This document shows, piece by piece, positions 16,211 through 25,790 of a DNA stretch of 60,259 nt. Under the pieces are notes generated by a model. The model was not told the DNA's origin. It ran no database searches and saw nothing but the letters and a program-made list of their open reading frames with translations. The DNA is from Anaerolineae bacterium (lineage in GTDB: Bacteria > Chloroflexota > Anaerolineae > Aggregatilineales > Phototrophicaceae): contig JAJEGA010000074.1 in assembly GCA_022820125.1 (NCBI GenBank), forward strand, positions 1 to 60,259. The letters run 5' to 3'. Within the stretch, counting starts at the first letter, position 1. Each line of letters starts with the position of its first letter. The position numbers and the translations under genes were made by a program.

Positions 16211-16807
16211 TTAGGCGGTCGCGGCGCGGGCAGCCAGCGCCTGGCGCTTGACCTCTTCAATTTGTTCGTAATGCCCGACCTCGTGCGATAAGCCGAACAG
16301 GAAGGCGGCTGGCGCATTCATCTCGCCGAATCTGGCTATGAAGCGCTCGGAGGCTTCGCGGCAGACCGCGAGCAGCGGGGCGTCGGGCCAGGTCTCCAGA
16401 TAGGCGTTGCGCATGCGGCGGCTCTCGTCCAATCGCTGGCGGACATGCGCCACCGTCGTGATGTCGCGCCAGGGCGTTTCGTAGCGCGGGCGTTCGGATG
16501 CGGGCACGCCGCGCGCCAAGAGCGAACTCAGGGCGGCGCCCTCTTCCGAGCTGGCGGTGACGTGGGCAATCAGATGACCGAGATTCCAGCCGATCTCTTC
16601 TTCGCCTTCGACCGCAAATGGATCGTCGGCATTGGGGTCATCCGGATCAAATACAATGTCGGCGTCGCTGAGCCCATCCAGCAGGCGCAGCAAATAATCA
16701 ATGCTCTCATCGCTGAGCTGTTTCAACTCGGCGGCGCCGATATTTTCGCGCGCGGCATATTCGAGATAGGTCAGCTCGCCATCACGCATAGGTGCGAAGT
16801 CAATCAT
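16211..16807 (-). CDS. DinB-like four-helix protein
   Basis: 198 aa, likely of the DinB/YfiT fold, a four-helix bundle that often holds a metal ion with three histidines and acts in bacillithiol- or mycothiol-related transfers. Supporting pattern: IGWNLGHLIAHVTASSEEGA, matching the first His in the family's W-x-x-x-H block, and LFGLSHEVGHYEQIEE, which gives the C-terminal His pair. An acidic insert (DPDDPNADDPFAVEGEEE) precedes the first motif. Function is unassigned. The match rests on spacing and these motifs, so related families cannot be excluded. Confidence 0.65.
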   Translation of the reverse strand: MIDFAPMRDGELTYLEYAARENIGAAELKQLSDESIDYLLRLLDGLSDADIVFDPDDPNADDPFAVEGEEEIGWNLGHLIAHVTASSEEGAALSSLLARGVPASERPRYETPWRDITTVAHVRQRLDESRRMRNAYLETWPDAPLLAVCREASERFIARFGEMNAPAAFLFGLSHEVGHYEQIEEVKRQALAARAATA

Positions 16808-16952
16808 AGAAGCTGCTCCCTTGTTGGCCTACAAGTGGCTTCTCATTCTACAGATGGCTGCGATTTCCACAAGCGCTTAAAAGGATTGACTCGGGATGCG
16901 TCAGCTAGATGCGTTGCCGCCGCCAGGTGTGGCAAGGCTCATTCAGCGCTGG

Positions 16953-16981
16953 TTGGTGATTGTTGAGCGCAATGGTAAACT
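16953..16981 (+). promoter_or_regulatory. Putative sigma-70-type promoter for the Fe-S protein gene
   Basis: TTGGTG (16953-16958) and TAAACT (16976-16981) are separated by 17 bp, about 50 bp before the ATG at 17031. The rest of 16808-17030 shows no gene. Confidence 0.5.
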
Positions 16982-17030
16982 GAAGCTGCAAGTTTAACTT
17001 GTTCAGCAAGCCTGAGGGCAAGCGCTCGCC

Positions 17031-19052
17031 ATGTTGACTGATGTGGAGAAAATGCTTTTCATTTTGCTGGCGCTGTTTTCTTTCGGCGCCAGTTATGCCG
17101 GCTTCAAAGAGATGTTTCAGATCATCGGGCGCGGGGCTGGCGAGCTGCGCTTCGATGGCTTAGCGCGCCGCGCGCTGTCTGCGCTGGCGGTCTATTTTAC
17201 GCAGCGCAGGACTTTTAAAACGCGACCGCTGACCAGCCTGCTGCATTGGGGCGTCGTGCTCGGCTTCACCTATTATTTCCTGATTAACGCGCTCGATCTG
17301 TTGATCGGTTTCCTGCCGGGCTTTGAGAACCGACTAATAGGCTTGGGAGCAGTTTACGATGTTTATCGGCTAATGGGCGATCTGCTTAGTGTCGTTGTCT
17401 TGGTCGGCATCGTTTACTTCGTCCTCCGGCGTTTGGCGCTCCCCAATCGGGCGGCGCTGCAATTCCACGACAATGTGCTTTTGCACCCCCAGGCAAAAGC
17501 GGGCGCCGTAACCGTGGACTCCATGATAGTGGCTGCGTTTATCCTGTTGCATGTAGGCGCGCGCTTCCTGGGCGAATCGGTGATCGTCGCGCAGCAAGGC
17601 GGCGACCCGTTCATGCCCTTCGCCTCGGCTGCGGCGGCGCTGTGGTCCGGCTTGAACGCGGAGGCGCTGGCGGTGATGCGGCGCTTCTGCTGGTGGATTG
17701 CCCTGGGCGGCATCCTGCTTTTTCTTCCTTACTTCCCCCAGAGCAAACACGCGCATCTGTTCATGGCGCCGCTGAATTTCTTGACGCGCCCGCGGCGGCG
17801 CTCTCTTGGCGCGCTGGAGCGGCTGGATTTCGAAGATGAGACCATCGAGCAATTTGGCGCCGCCAAGCTGGAGGATCTGCATAAAACGCATATCGTCGAC
17901 GGCTTCGCCTGCATTATGTGCAATCGCTGTCAGGATGTCTGCCCAGCTTATGTGACCGGCAAAGAGCTGTCGCCCGCGGCGCTGGAGGTCAACAAGCGCT
18001 TCTTAATCAAGGACAATTGGGCGGCGCTGGCGGACGGCGCGGCTTCCGGCGGGCTGCTCGCCGGCGGGCTTCTCAGCGAATCAGCGCTTTGGGCTTGCAC
18101 GTCTTGCGGCGCCTGCATAGATATCTGCCCGGTTGGCAACGAGCCGATGTTCGATATTCTCGATATGCGGCGCGACGCCGTCTTGATGCGGAGCGAGTTC
18201 CCGGCTGAATTGCAGGGCGCTTTCAACGGCATGGAGCGGCAGGGCAATCCCTGGCAGATCGCCGAGCGGCGCGGCAATTGGACGGCGGGGCTGGATTTTG
18301 CGGCGCCGACGGTTGAAGAGAATCCCGATTTTGAGCTGCTGTATTGGACGGGCTGCGCCGTGAGCTATGACCCGCGCGCTCAGCTTACGGCGCGGGCGCT
18401 GGTCAAATTGCTGCATGCGGCGCGCGTCAGCTTCGCGATCTTGGGCGACTCCGAGCGCTGCACCGGCGATGTCGCGCGGCGAGCGGGCAACGAATACCTC
18501 TATTACGAAATGGCTTCCGCCAATGTTGATGCGCTACAGGCGCTGAATCCCAAGCGAATCGTCGTGACTTGCCCGCATTGCTTGCATAATATCGGGAAGG
18601 AATACGACGCCTTTGGCGGATCATTCGAAATCGTGCATCACAGCGAATTGATCGAAGAATTGATAAGCGCCGGGCGGCTGCCGCGGGGGGCGAACGCGGC
18701 GCGTTGGAGCAATGTAACATTTCATGATCCTTGTTACCTTGGGCGACAAAATGATGTGCTGGATGCGCCCAGAAACGCGCTTAAGGGGAGTGGCGCTCCG
18801 CTCGTGGAGATGCCGCGCAATCGACAGAACTCCTTCTGCTGTGGCGCGGGCGGCGCGCAATTCTGGAAAGAAGAAGAGCCGGGCGAGCGCAAGGTCAGCA
18901 GCGAACGCTACCAGGAAGCGACCGCGACGGGCGCCGACACGCTGGCGGTGGGCTGTCCCTTTTGCATGCGAATGTTTGAAGATGCCCGCGCAGAAGCCGG
19001 CGGCGGTCCTCAAATCGCCGATATCGCGGAGATTATCGCCGCAGGTCTATGA
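17031..19052 (+). CDS. Membrane (Fe-S)-binding oxidoreductase, HdrD/GlpC/FadF-like
   Basis: 673-aa electron-transfer protein. Residues 1-250 hold about six membrane segments resembling a nitrate-reductase-gamma type heme/quinone module. Then come two ferredoxin-type [4Fe-4S] motifs, CIMCNRCQDVCP (about 293) and CTSCGACIDICP (about 356). Two CCG domains follow: GCAVSYD with CPHCLHN, then HDPCYLG with CCGAGGAQFW. This layout fits proteins that pass electrons from ETF or another soluble donor to the quinone pool. The beta-oxidation genes at 53-58 kb make acyl-CoA oxidation a plausible source, but no ETF gene is nearby. The ATG is preceded by GAGGGCAAG. Confidence 0.85.
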   Translation: MLTDVEKMLFILLALFSFGASYAGFKEMFQIIGRGAGELRFDGLARRALSALAVYFTQRRTFKTRPLTSLLHWGVVLGFTYYFLINALDLLIGFLPGFENRLIGLGAVYDVYRLMGDLLSVVVLVGIVYFVLRRLALPNRAALQFHDNVLLHPQAKAGAVTVDSMIVAAFILLHVGARFLGESVIVAQQGGDPFMPFASAAAALWSGLNAEALAVMRRFCWWIALGGILLFLPYFPQSKHAHLFMAPLNFLTRPRRRSLGALERLDFEDETIEQFGAAKLEDLHKTHIVDGFACIMCNRCQDVCPAYVTGKELSPAALEVNKRFLIKDNWAALADGAASGGLLAGGLLSESALWACTSCGACIDICPVGNEPMFDILDMRRDAVLMRSEFPAELQGAFNGMERQGNPWQIAERRGNWTAGLDFAAPTVEENPDFELLYWTGCAVSYDPRAQLTARALVKLLHAARVSFAILGDSERCTGDVARRAGNEYLYYEMASANVDALQALNPKRIVVTCPHCLHNIGKEYDAFGGSFEIVHHSELIEELISAGRLPRGANAARWSNVTFHDPCYLGRQNDVLDAPRNALKGSGAPLVEMPRNRQNSFCCGAGGAQFWKEEEPGERKVSSERYQEATATGADTLAVGCPFCMRMFEDARAEAGGGPQIADIAEIIAAGL

Positions 19053-19138
19053 GGCTTGGCGGCATTGGATACTGTAATCGGCGCGCCGGGTCCTTATGCT
19101 CTCGTTTTGCTCGATCGATTAAAGGGGCGGAGGCTGGC

Positions 19139-19726
19139 TTGACCGACTTTGATTTCAATGAGGCGCCGACGCTGGAAACCGAAAGGCTGCGTTTGCGGCG
19201 GATCACCAGCGCCGACTTCGACGATTGGCTGGCGGTCTGGCGGAGCGCGGGCGCGCTTGACTATCTCATCGACTTTGAGGCCGTCCCATCGAATGAAGTT
19301 GCTCGTGAGATAATCGACTGGGCGGGGCGAATCTTCCGCGAAAGGTCGGGAATCCGCTGGGCGATCACGCTTAAGCCTGATGACCGCATGATTGGATCTT
19401 GCGGCTTCCACTTGTACGCGCGGCGCGACCGCCGCGTCGAAATCGGCTATGAACTGCATTCCGACTACTGGCGTCAGGGTATCATGTCCCAAGCGGTTCA
19501 AGCCGTACTGCAATTCTGTTTCGGACGGCTCGGCGTTCACCGCGTCGAAGCCGATGTGGTCGAGGGCAATGCCGCCTCAGCCGCGCTGCTGCGAAAAGCG
19601 GGTTTCACGCTGGAGGGCGTCTGGCGCGATCGTGTCTTCAAGCGCGGCGCCTATCACAGCCTCTGGCAGTTTGGCTTGCTGGCGCCTGAATATCGCGCGC
19701 GGAAGAAGGCGGCGAGCAGCCGATGA
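19139..19726 (+). CDS. RimJ/RimL-type GNAT acetyltransferase, TTG start
   Basis: About 195 aa. It opens LETERLRLRRITSADFDDW, the standard start of RimJ/RimL-like N-acetyltransferases. IGSCGFHL, VEIGYELHSDYWRQGIMSQA (acetyl-CoA loop) and RVEADVVEGNAASAALLRKA complete the fold. TTG at 19139 is chosen because GGAGG (19129-19133) stands 5 nt before it and conservation starts there; an ATG at 19049 overlaps the previous stop and would add 30 unconserved residues. The acceptor may be a ribosomal protein or another amine. Its end overlaps the next gene by ATGA, implying an operon. Confidence 0.85.
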   Translation: MTDFDFNEAPTLETERLRLRRITSADFDDWLAVWRSAGALDYLIDFEAVPSNEVAREIIDWAGRIFRERSGIRWAITLKPDDRMIGSCGFHLYARRDRRVEIGYELHSDYWRQGIMSQAVQAVLQFCFGRLGVHRVEADVVEGNAASAALLRKAGFTLEGVWRDRVFKRGAYHSLWQFGLLAPEYRARKKAASSR

Positions 19727-21609
19727 GACAGCTCAGCGGACTGTACTTGGTCGCGATGCTGCTTGTGCTGCTGCTTGGCTTTGGGCTGGGCGCGTTCAAG
19801 CTCAATGCGGATAATCTGTGGCTTGACGAGCTATATTCGCTGTCCAATATGGGCGTGTTCGACGGCGGATACAGCTTGCCTGAAATCGTTGATTCCCTGA
19901 ATGAACACAGCCCAAACCATGTGCCGCTCTACTTCTTTCTCGGCGGGCAGTGGGCGCGTTTTGTCGGCTGGGCGCAGCTGCCAATGCGTTATTTGTCGCT
20001 GCTCTTCGGCATCCTGTTCATTGCCTGGGCTTATCGCTTCGCGGCAGACGCATTCAATCGCGGGACGGCGACGCTGGCTGCGCTGCTCTTGACGACCAGC
20101 GGATTCATCTTGCTCTATTTTCACGAGATTCGCATGTACACGCTGCTGCTGCTGATGATGGTCATCCATGTCTGGCTCTACTGGCGGCTTTGCGACCGAG
20201 CCAGCGCGCGGCGGCAGGATTGGCTGCACTTCATCGTCACGGGGTCCGCGCTGCTCTATACGCACGTCTTCGCCCTGTTTTTCTTCATCGGTCTCGGATT
20301 GCAGCATCTGATCTTCGCGCCGCGCCTCAAGCATTGGCTGCGCGTCTTGCTGGCTTGGGGCATCAGCGGCTTGGCTTTTCTGCCTTATTTGCCGGGCTTC
20401 TTGGAAGCGGCGCTGGCTGAACGAACGATTGCCTCCTTGCAAGAGACCGCGCTCGATGCGCCGCAAATTGCAAGAGAACTGGCGCATATCATCGTCAATG
20501 GCGTTGAGCTGCTGTGGCTGCCAATAGGTGCGCTGGCTGGCCTAGCGCTGTGGCAACGACGTGAGCCCAAGATCATGCGCTGCCTGGTCATCTGGGCGGG
20601 GATCATTCTGTCTCTGGCGCTATTCAACGAGTTCTTTCCTCTGATTGATAGACTTAGATTCCGCTTCTTCCTGGCGTCTATGCCCTTCTTCGCCATTCTT
20701 TGCGCCCATTTTCTCTTGGCGCCGGGTCGATTGCGGGCGGTCTCGCTTCCCTTCTTGTTGCTTTGGATTGGGGGCGGGCTGCACATCTCCGGCTTGGGCG
20801 ACAGCTGGGTGTACGCGGGCAGAAACACGCTTTTCGCTGACGTGCCGCCCTTGCACAAGCAGGCCGACGCGCTGCAATTCAAGGCGAATGCGCTGGACCT
20901 GATCGTCGGTTACAGCCGGTCGAAATTCGTTGATTGGCCGCTGCGGCACGGCAAGAGCCTCGCGGATTATTATTTCGGCGCGATCCTCAATCTGGATCAT
21001 ACATTTATTGTCGCGCAAGACGATGATGCTGAAACCGGGCGCCTTCTTCTACAGCAAATTGACGATCACCCCTATTTGCTATTGGCTTACGATCCGGCGG
21101 AAATGCCCATGTTCGCGGCGCAGGCGGCGGCCGCCATCGAAGCTGAGTACGCAGCCTGCGAGATCTTGGTGGATCGGGAAGACCTCTTCGCGCGGCGATT
21201 CGTTGACCAGACCTTAACCTGTGATCGCCGCTATCAGCCCATCCTCTACGACAACGGCATCAAGATCGTGGATAGATTCGGCGATTATGACCGCGAGCGC
21301 GAAACCCTTCGCGTCGTGACCGGCTGGGAAATCGCCCATGAGGCGCAGCTTGACCAATACAACGTGTCAATCCAGATTCTGGGGGCTGACGGACATAAGG
21401 CGGGGCAGGCGGGCGACCGCCATTTGTACGACGATGTCCTGAAATGGCACGCGGTCGAAATCGCGACGGCTGATTTGCCGCCCGGCGATTACCGCGGCGT
21501 GGTTATCTTGTATGACCGATTCAGCGGCGCCAAAGTCAGCGGCAGCGATCCAGCCACTGGAGAAACGGCGACGATCCATCCAGTGGTGGAATTCCGGGTA
21601 GAGCAATAA
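19723..21609 (+). CDS. GT39/ArnT-like membrane glycosyltransferase
   Basis: 628 aa with a signal-like first membrane helix (YLVAMLLVLLLGFGLGAF) and about nine to eleven more segments before residue ~370, then a ~250-aa soluble domain. NLWLDELYS contains the Asp-Glu pair of the first external loop, which in GT39 and related GT-C enzymes contacts the polyprenyl-phosphate sugar donor. EHSPNHVPLYFFL matches the following conserved H-P-PLYY-like block. It likely moves a lipid-linked sugar to protein or lipid on the outer face of the membrane. The C-terminal part ends in a beta-rich region (HEAQLDQYNVSIQILG). Coupled to the GNAT gene by ATGA. Confidence 0.83.
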   Translation: MRQLSGLYLVAMLLVLLLGFGLGAFKLNADNLWLDELYSLSNMGVFDGGYSLPEIVDSLNEHSPNHVPLYFFLGGQWARFVGWAQLPMRYLSLLFGILFIAWAYRFAADAFNRGTATLAALLLTTSGFILLYFHEIRMYTLLLLMMVIHVWLYWRLCDRASARRQDWLHFIVTGSALLYTHVFALFFFIGLGLQHLIFAPRLKHWLRVLLAWGISGLAFLPYLPGFLEAALAERTIASLQETALDAPQIARELAHIIVNGVELLWLPIGALAGLALWQRREPKIMRCLVIWAGIILSLALFNEFFPLIDRLRFRFFLASMPFFAILCAHFLLAPGRLRAVSLPFLLLWIGGGLHISGLGDSWVYAGRNTLFADVPPLHKQADALQFKANALDLIVGYSRSKFVDWPLRHGKSLADYYFGAILNLDHTFIVAQDDDAETGRLLLQQIDDHPYLLLAYDPAEMPMFAAQAAAAIEAEYAACEILVDREDLFARRFVDQTLTCDRRYQPILYDNGIKIVDRFGDYDRERETLRVVTGWEIAHEAQLDQYNVSIQILGADGHKAGQAGDRHLYDDVLKWHAVEIATADLPPGDYRGVVILYDRFSGAKVSGSDPATGETATIHPVVEFRVEQ

Positions 21610-21648
21610 GCGCGCCGCAGCGAAGATTCGTCCCCGCCGGCTGCCGGG

Positions 21649-23046
21649 CTACATGTTGAGGAAGCTGCCTTCCAAGCCGTGCGCCGCTTCCTTTAGCGCC
21701 TCGCTCAAGGTGGGGTGGGCGTGAACGTTGCGCGCGATTTCAGCCGGCGTCAACTCGGCGGAACGCGCCAATGTGAGCTCGGGCAGCAGTTCGGTGACAT
21801 CTGGTCCGATCATGTGGGCGCCGAGGATCTCGCCGTATTTCGCGTCGCTGATGAGCTTGACGAAGCCGGACGGGTCGCCCATGCCTCTGGCTTTGCCGTT
21901 GGCTTGGAAGGGGAACTTGGCGACATTGATTTCGTATCCAAGCCCCTTGGCTTGCTCCGCCGTATAACCGAAACTGGCGACCTGCGGCTGGCAATAAGTC
22001 GCCCGCGGCATCATGTCGAAGTCGAGCGTGATTGTTGGCGCGCCGGCGATATTCTCAGCCGCGACCACGCCCATCGCTTCGGCGACATGCGCCAGCATCA
22101 GTTTGGCGGTCACATCGCCAATGGCATAAATGTTTGGCGCATTGGTTTGCATTTTGCTGTTGATGGCGATGCCGCCGGCTTCGTTGAGGTCCAGGCCCAG
22201 CTTGTCCAGCCCGTAGCCCTCGACCCGCGGTTGGAAGCCGACCGCTTGCAAGACACGTTCCGCCCGCAGCGTTTCTTGGGCGCCATCGGCCGCGGTCACT
22301 GCCACAGTTACGCCGTCGTCCTGGTCGTCAATGGATTCGACCCGAGTGCCGGTCAGCATCTTGATGCCAAGTTTCTTGAAGGCTTTGGCCAGTTCGGCGC
22401 TGATTTCGCGATCTTCCAGCGGCAAAATTCGCTCAAGGAACTCGACCAGCGTCACATCCACGCCGTAATTGCGCATGATATAGGCGAATTCGACGCCAAC
22501 CGCGCCCGCGCCAGCAATGATGACGCTGGCCGGCAGCTGATCTTCCATGATTTGCTCTTCGTAAGTGACAACCCGATCGCTCAATTCTGTACCTGGGAGC
22601 AACTTGGTGGCGGCGCCAGTCGCGATGATCAGGTTTTTGAAGCGCAGCTCTTCGCTTTCGCCGGTATTGAGCGCGATGCTGAGACTGTTCTTGTCTTCAA
22701 TCGTCGCCCAGCCCTCATACGAGTCGATCTTATTCTTGCGCATCAGGAATTGCACACCCTTGGTCAAGCCATTGGCGACGCGGCGACTGCGCTTGAAAGC
22801 TGCGCCATAGTCCAAACTGAAGTCGCCGCTGATGCCAAAGGCGTCGGCTTCATGGTTCAAGAGCTGCGCCAGCTCGGCATTGCGCAGCAGCGCCTTTGAA
22901 GGGATGCAGCCGACATTCAGGCAGACGCCGCCCCAATATTTCTTCTCGATGATCGCGGTCGATAGCCCGAGTTGGCTCGCGCGGATCGCGCCGACATAGC
23001 CGCCCGGTCCCGCGCCAAGCACGACGACATCATATTCCTTAGCCAT
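21649..23046 (-). CDS. lpdA: Dihydrolipoyl dehydrogenase (E3)
   Basis: Flavoprotein that reoxidises dihydrolipoamide in 2-oxoacid dehydrogenase complexes or the glycine cleavage system. The FAD motif is [21 protein letters not shown], the redox disulfide [16 protein letters not shown], and the NAD motif [25 protein letters not shown] and [16 protein letters not shown] give the C-terminal His-Glu pair. At 465 aa it is standard and all active residues are intact. No E1 or E2 genes are adjacent, so which complex it serves cannot be told. Confidence 0.95.
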   Translation of the reverse strand: MAKEYDVVVLGAGPGGYVGAIRASQLGLSTAIIEKKYWGGVCLNVGCIPSKALLRNAELAQLLNHEADAFGISGDFSLDYGAAFKRSRRVANGLTKGVQFLMRKNKIDSYEGWATIEDKNSLSIALNTGESEELRFKNLIIATGAATKLLPGTELSDRVVTYEEQIMEDQLPASVIIAGAGAVGVEFAYIMRNYGVDVTLVEFLERILPLEDREISAELAKAFKKLGIKMLTGTRVESIDDQDDGVTVAVTAADGAQETLRAERVLQAVGFQPRVEGYGLDKLGLDLNEAGGIAINSKMQTNAPNIYAIGDVTAKLMLAHVAEAMGVVAAENIAGAPTITLDFDMMPRATYCQPQVASFGYTAEQAKGLGYEINVAKFPFQANGKARGMGDPSGFVKLISDAKYGEILGAHMIGPDVTELLPELTLARSAELTPAEIARNVHAHPTLSEALKEAAHGLEGSFLNM

Positions 23047-23139
23047 GTATTGCCTTCTCCCGCTTGAACTGTTTGTGCAAGTCGCGCTAGTCTACCGCAG
23101 CGACAGATACATTTGAATAGGGGCTGTGGGGCTTGAAGC

Positions 23140-23922
23140 CTAAGGCGCCGGTTGCGCCAGCCTTTGCCGTTGCGCTTCAAACAAGATGACGGCGGCGGCG
23201 CTGGCGACATTGAGCGACTCGGTTGCGCCGAGCATCGGTATCGAGATGCGGCGCCGCGCCAATTTCAGCGCCGGCTTGCTGACGCCCCGCGCTTCGCTGC
23301 CGATGATGATAGCCCAGCTATCGAGCCAATCGATGTCGGTATGCCGTGTCTCCGCATCCGGCGTCGCCACATACGTCGTCAAATCGTGGCAGAAGGCGGC
23401 GATTTCTTGCCAGCTTGATTCGACGATTGGCAGCCGAAAGTGCGCGCCCATCGCCGCTCGCAGCGCTTTGGAGTTGTAAGGGTCGACGCAGTCCGGCGCC
23501 AGGATCGCCATATCGACGCCGGCGGCAGCGGCTGCGCGCAAGATCGTGCCCAGGTTGCCCGGCTCGCGGATTGAATCCAGAATAAGCACGCGCTCGGCGG
23601 GATGCGGCAAGGGCGGACGCGGAATCTGAAAGGCGGCCAGGATGCCCGCGGGCTGCTGCGTATCGCTGACATGCCGGAGCACCGCCTCGCTCACCGGCTG
23701 CAGCGCGCATTTGCGCCCCTGCAATCGAGCGATCAAATCGTAGTCGGCTCTTGCTGGCGAATAGAGGACGAGGTCGGGCTTGCCTCGGCAGAGCAGGGCG
23801 TCCGCGATTAACCGGTCGCCTTCGAGAATCAACTTCCGTTCGCTGCGCCGGAGCCTTGGCTTGGTCTGCAGCGATTTGAGGTAGCGGACGCGCTTATTCT
23901 GCGGACTGCTGATGATGGTCAT
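23140..23922 (-). CDS. TrmH/SpoU family RNA methyltransferase
   Basis: SPOUT-class 2'-O-ribose methyltransferase acting on rRNA or tRNA. An N-terminal substrate-binding domain (SERKLILEGDRLIADAL) precedes the knot domain with motif 1 ILDSIREPGNLGTILRAA, motif 2 IIIGSEARGVS and motif 3 IPMLGATESLNVASAAAVILFE. At 260 aa it has normal length. It lies downstream of infC-rpmI-rplT but beyond a clear terminator (23941-23964), so it is transcribed by read-through or from its own promoter. The exact target nucleotide is unknown. Confidence 0.9.
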   Translation of the reverse strand: MTIISSPQNKRVRYLKSLQTKPRLRRSERKLILEGDRLIADALLCRGKPDLVLYSPARADYDLIARLQGRKCALQPVSEAVLRHVSDTQQPAGILAAFQIPRPPLPHPAERVLILDSIREPGNLGTILRAAAAAGVDMAILAPDCVDPYNSKALRAAMGAHFRLPIVESSWQEIAAFCHDLTTYVATPDAETRHTDIDWLDSWAIIIGSEARGVSKPALKLARRRISIPMLGATESLNVASAAAVILFEAQRQRLAQPAP

Positions 23923-23940
23923 GCGGGCACATAGAAAAGG

Positions 23941-23964
23941 AAAAAGGGTCTCATGCCGGACCCT
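23941..23964 (-). terminator. Intrinsic terminator after rplT
   Basis: On the minus strand AGGGTC pairs with GACCCT across an 8-nt loop and is followed by TTTTTCC. It lies 30 nt past the rplT stop. Confidence 0.75.
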
Positions 23965-23994
23965 CTTGTCGCCACCGGAAGGCGTCGATGCGCT

Positions 23995-24348
23995 TTACAG
24001 GTTTTGCTTGGCGAGCTCGGCAATCTTGCCAAAGGTCTCCGCATCCTGTATGGCAATCCCCGCCAGGCTCTTGCGATCCAAATCGACCCCGGCGCGCTTC
24101 AAGCCATAGATCAGCTGGCTGTACTTCAAGCCATTCAGGCGGGCGGCGGCGTTAATCCGCTGGATCCACAGCCGGCGCAATTGACGACGGCGCTGACGCC
24201 GGTCGCGATAGGCGTACCACAGGCTGCGCATCATCGCCTCATTGGCGCGCTTGAAATTTTTGCTGCGCGTCCCCCACTGGCCTTTGGTGAGCTTTAGGAC
24301 TTTCTTGTGTCGCCGGCGCCGGACGATGCCGGTTCTTGTTCGTGCCAT
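23995..24348 (-). CDS. rplT: 50S ribosomal protein L20
   Basis: Binds 23S rRNA and is needed for early large-subunit assembly; in several bacteria it also represses its own operon. The sequence is typical: [19 protein letters not shown] start, [40 protein letters not shown] and RKSLAGIA. Length is 117 aa. ATG 24348 is the conserved start. It is the last gene of infC-rpmI-rplT, preceded by a 69-nt spacer with a hairpin. Confidence 0.97.
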   Translation of the reverse strand: MARTRTGIVRRRRHKKVLKLTKGQWGTRSKNFKRANEAMMRSLWYAYRDRRQRRRQLRRLWIQRINAAARLNGLKYSQLIYGLKRAGVDLDRKSLAGIAIQDAETFGKIAELAKQNL

Positions 24349-24364
24349 TTTTATCTCCGTACAT

Positions 24365-24389
24365 GAAAGACCCGGCATTTGTCGCCGGG
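24365..24389 (-). promoter_or_regulatory. Hairpin between rpmI and rplT
   Basis: On the minus strand CCCGGC pairs with GCCGGG over a 7-nt loop, followed by TCTTTC. It could be a weak attenuator or an RNA-processing or L20-binding site. Only the pairing is seen. Confidence 0.45.
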
Positions 24390-24417
24390 CTTGAACCTTG
24401 CGAATCGCGTTGCCGAC

Positions 24418-24669
24418 CTAAGCGGGCGGGTTCGCTTTATATTTGCCGAGATATGGCGCCAAGCGGCGAATGCGGCGCTGCGTCGCCTTTTCACCGACTT
24501 CCATAGTCTTGTCCCACTGGCGCTTGACGCGCTTCGCGGAACGCCGGCGCAAGTGACTCTTGCCGCCCTTGGTTCTCACTATTTTGCCGGTGGCAGTCAT
24601 GCGGAAGCGCTTGGCGGTCGCCTTATGCGTCTTCAGCTTGTACTTTGTCGTCTTTTTCTTCCGTGGCAC
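24418..24669 (-). CDS. rpmI: 50S ribosomal protein L35
   Basis: Small basic ribosomal protein. [20 protein letters not shown] is the family signature, followed by the usual Lys/Arg-rich tail. At 83 aa it is somewhat longer than the common ~65 aa, with extra residues at both ends (PRKKKTTKY at the start; [10 protein letters not shown] at the end). The start is GTG, sharing its first base with the infC stop (TAGTG), so translation is tightly coupled. Confidence 0.95.
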   Translation of the reverse strand: MPRKKKTTKYKLKTHKATAKRFRMTATGKIVRTKGGKSHLRRRSAKRVKRQWDKTMEVGEKATQRRIRRLAPYLGKYKANPPA

Positions 24670-25211
24670 TATTGCTTCTCCGAACCCTGTCTGATGTCCT
24701 TGTTTGGCGCCAATATCATCAACATGTCGCGCCCCTCCATATTGGGGTACAGCTCAACGACGCCAACGTCTTTCAATTCGTTCTCAATCTTCCTCAGCCG
24801 CTCGCGCCCGATATGCTGATGTGTTATTTCACGCCCGCGGAAGCGCACGCGGAATTTCACCTTCTTGCCTTCCAGCAGCCACTTCTGCGCGCGCTTGATG
24901 TCAAAGCGCAAATGGTACTCATCGGTCTTCGGGCGAAGCTGAATCTCTTTGACCGTCACCTTGACCTGGTTCTTCTTGGACTTGCGCTCTTTGCGCCGCT
25001 GCTCGTACTGAAACTTCCCATAATCCATTATTCGGCAGACCGGCGGATCCGCCTTAGGCGCAACCTCCACCAGATCCAAGCCGACATCATCGGCGCGTTC
25101 CTGCGCATAATGAATGCTGACGACGCCGATATTGGTATTGGTGTCGTCAATCAGCCGGACCTCGCGCACACCGCGTATATTTCCGTTGATCCTATTCGGT
25201 GAACTCGCTAT
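24669..25211 (-). CDS. infC: Translation initiation factor IF-3, non-standard start
   Basis: Binds the 30S subunit and checks start-codon and initiator tRNA choice. The N-domain ([37 protein letters not shown]) and C-domain ([32 protein letters not shown]) are complete. A GTG at 25169 would cut off the conserved start. In frame upstream the codons read [10 protein letters not shown], the true IF-3 beginning, with no ATG, GTG or TTG. ATA at 25211, nine nt after AAAGGG, is the best candidate; ATC at 25190 is another. Rare AUH starts are a known self-regulation feature of infC. The exact start is inferred; the gene is certain. Confidence 0.9.
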   Translation of the reverse strand: MASSPNRINGNIRGVREVRLIDDTNTNIGVVSIHYAQERADDVGLDLVEVAPKADPPVCRIMDYGKFQYEQRRKERKSKKNQVKVTVKEIQLRPKTDEYHLRFDIKRAQKWLLEGKKVKFRVRFRGREITHQHIGRERLRKIENELKDVGVVELYPNMEGRDMLMILAPNKDIRQGSEKQ

Positions 25212-25332
25212 CGCCGCACGCCCTTTCTGATGTAAACGCCAATATACACAGTCGCAGAGGGATTCTCTACGCGCGGAGAGTTTAACATGGCAGGTGCGAG
25301 TTTGTCAACTGCAACTCGCTGGCGCGTTCGCG

Positions 25333-25656
25333 TCATTCAGCCAGCGCAATCTCAAGTTCCCGGATCTTCGCCACCGATTCGTCATACAGGCGAATGAGTT
25401 CGTCATCGCTGCCTTTGAATCGGCGGAGCGTCTGCTGGGCGCATGAGGCGCAGCCGCGCATGGCGCGATAACTGTCGGTTTCGCAGGCGAGGCAGCCGTT
25501 CAGCTCAATCATCAATGACATCAGGGCGATCACTTCAACGCTGGTTTCGGCTTTGCCAGCAAGGCTGTCGATCAATGTCATCCAGGCGGGACCGCGCGTA
25601 TTGCGCAGCGCCGGAATGGCGTAATGTGGAAACAGGATCTCGTTATCGGTGTACAA
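25333..25656 (-). CDS. Small cysteine-rich protein, unknown
   Basis: 107 aa, not confidently recognised. Two CxxC pairs, LNGCLACETDSYRAMRGC followed by ASC, sit on predicted helices in the middle. The pattern SVEVIALMSLMIELNGCLAC faintly recalls AhpD/carboxymuconolactone-decarboxylase proteins, in which LNGCxxC is the redox site; the second CxxC would be unusual there, so zinc or Fe-S binding is equally possible. The start is TTG, with AAGGTGA about 8 nt upstream. It stands alone between infC and the arginase-family gene. Confidence 0.6.
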   Translation of the reverse strand: MYTDNEILFPHYAIPALRNTRGPAWMTLIDSLAGKAETSVEVIALMSLMIELNGCLACETDSYRAMRGCASCAQQTLRRFKGSDDELIRLYDESVAKIRELEIALAE

Positions 25657-25790
25657 TGCGCGTCACCTTCATTGCTGGGGAAATAAAGAAAGCAATCAAT
25701 CTTGGACCGAACGCCCTATAAAGCATAAGCGCGTTCCGCGCCCGCCGCAAGCGGCTCGCCACCCATTTTCACGAAGGGCGCTGCGAGGCG

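Noticed and set aside
21715..22899. 394-codon plus-strand open frame
   Set aside because: Antisense to lpdA, a certain gene.
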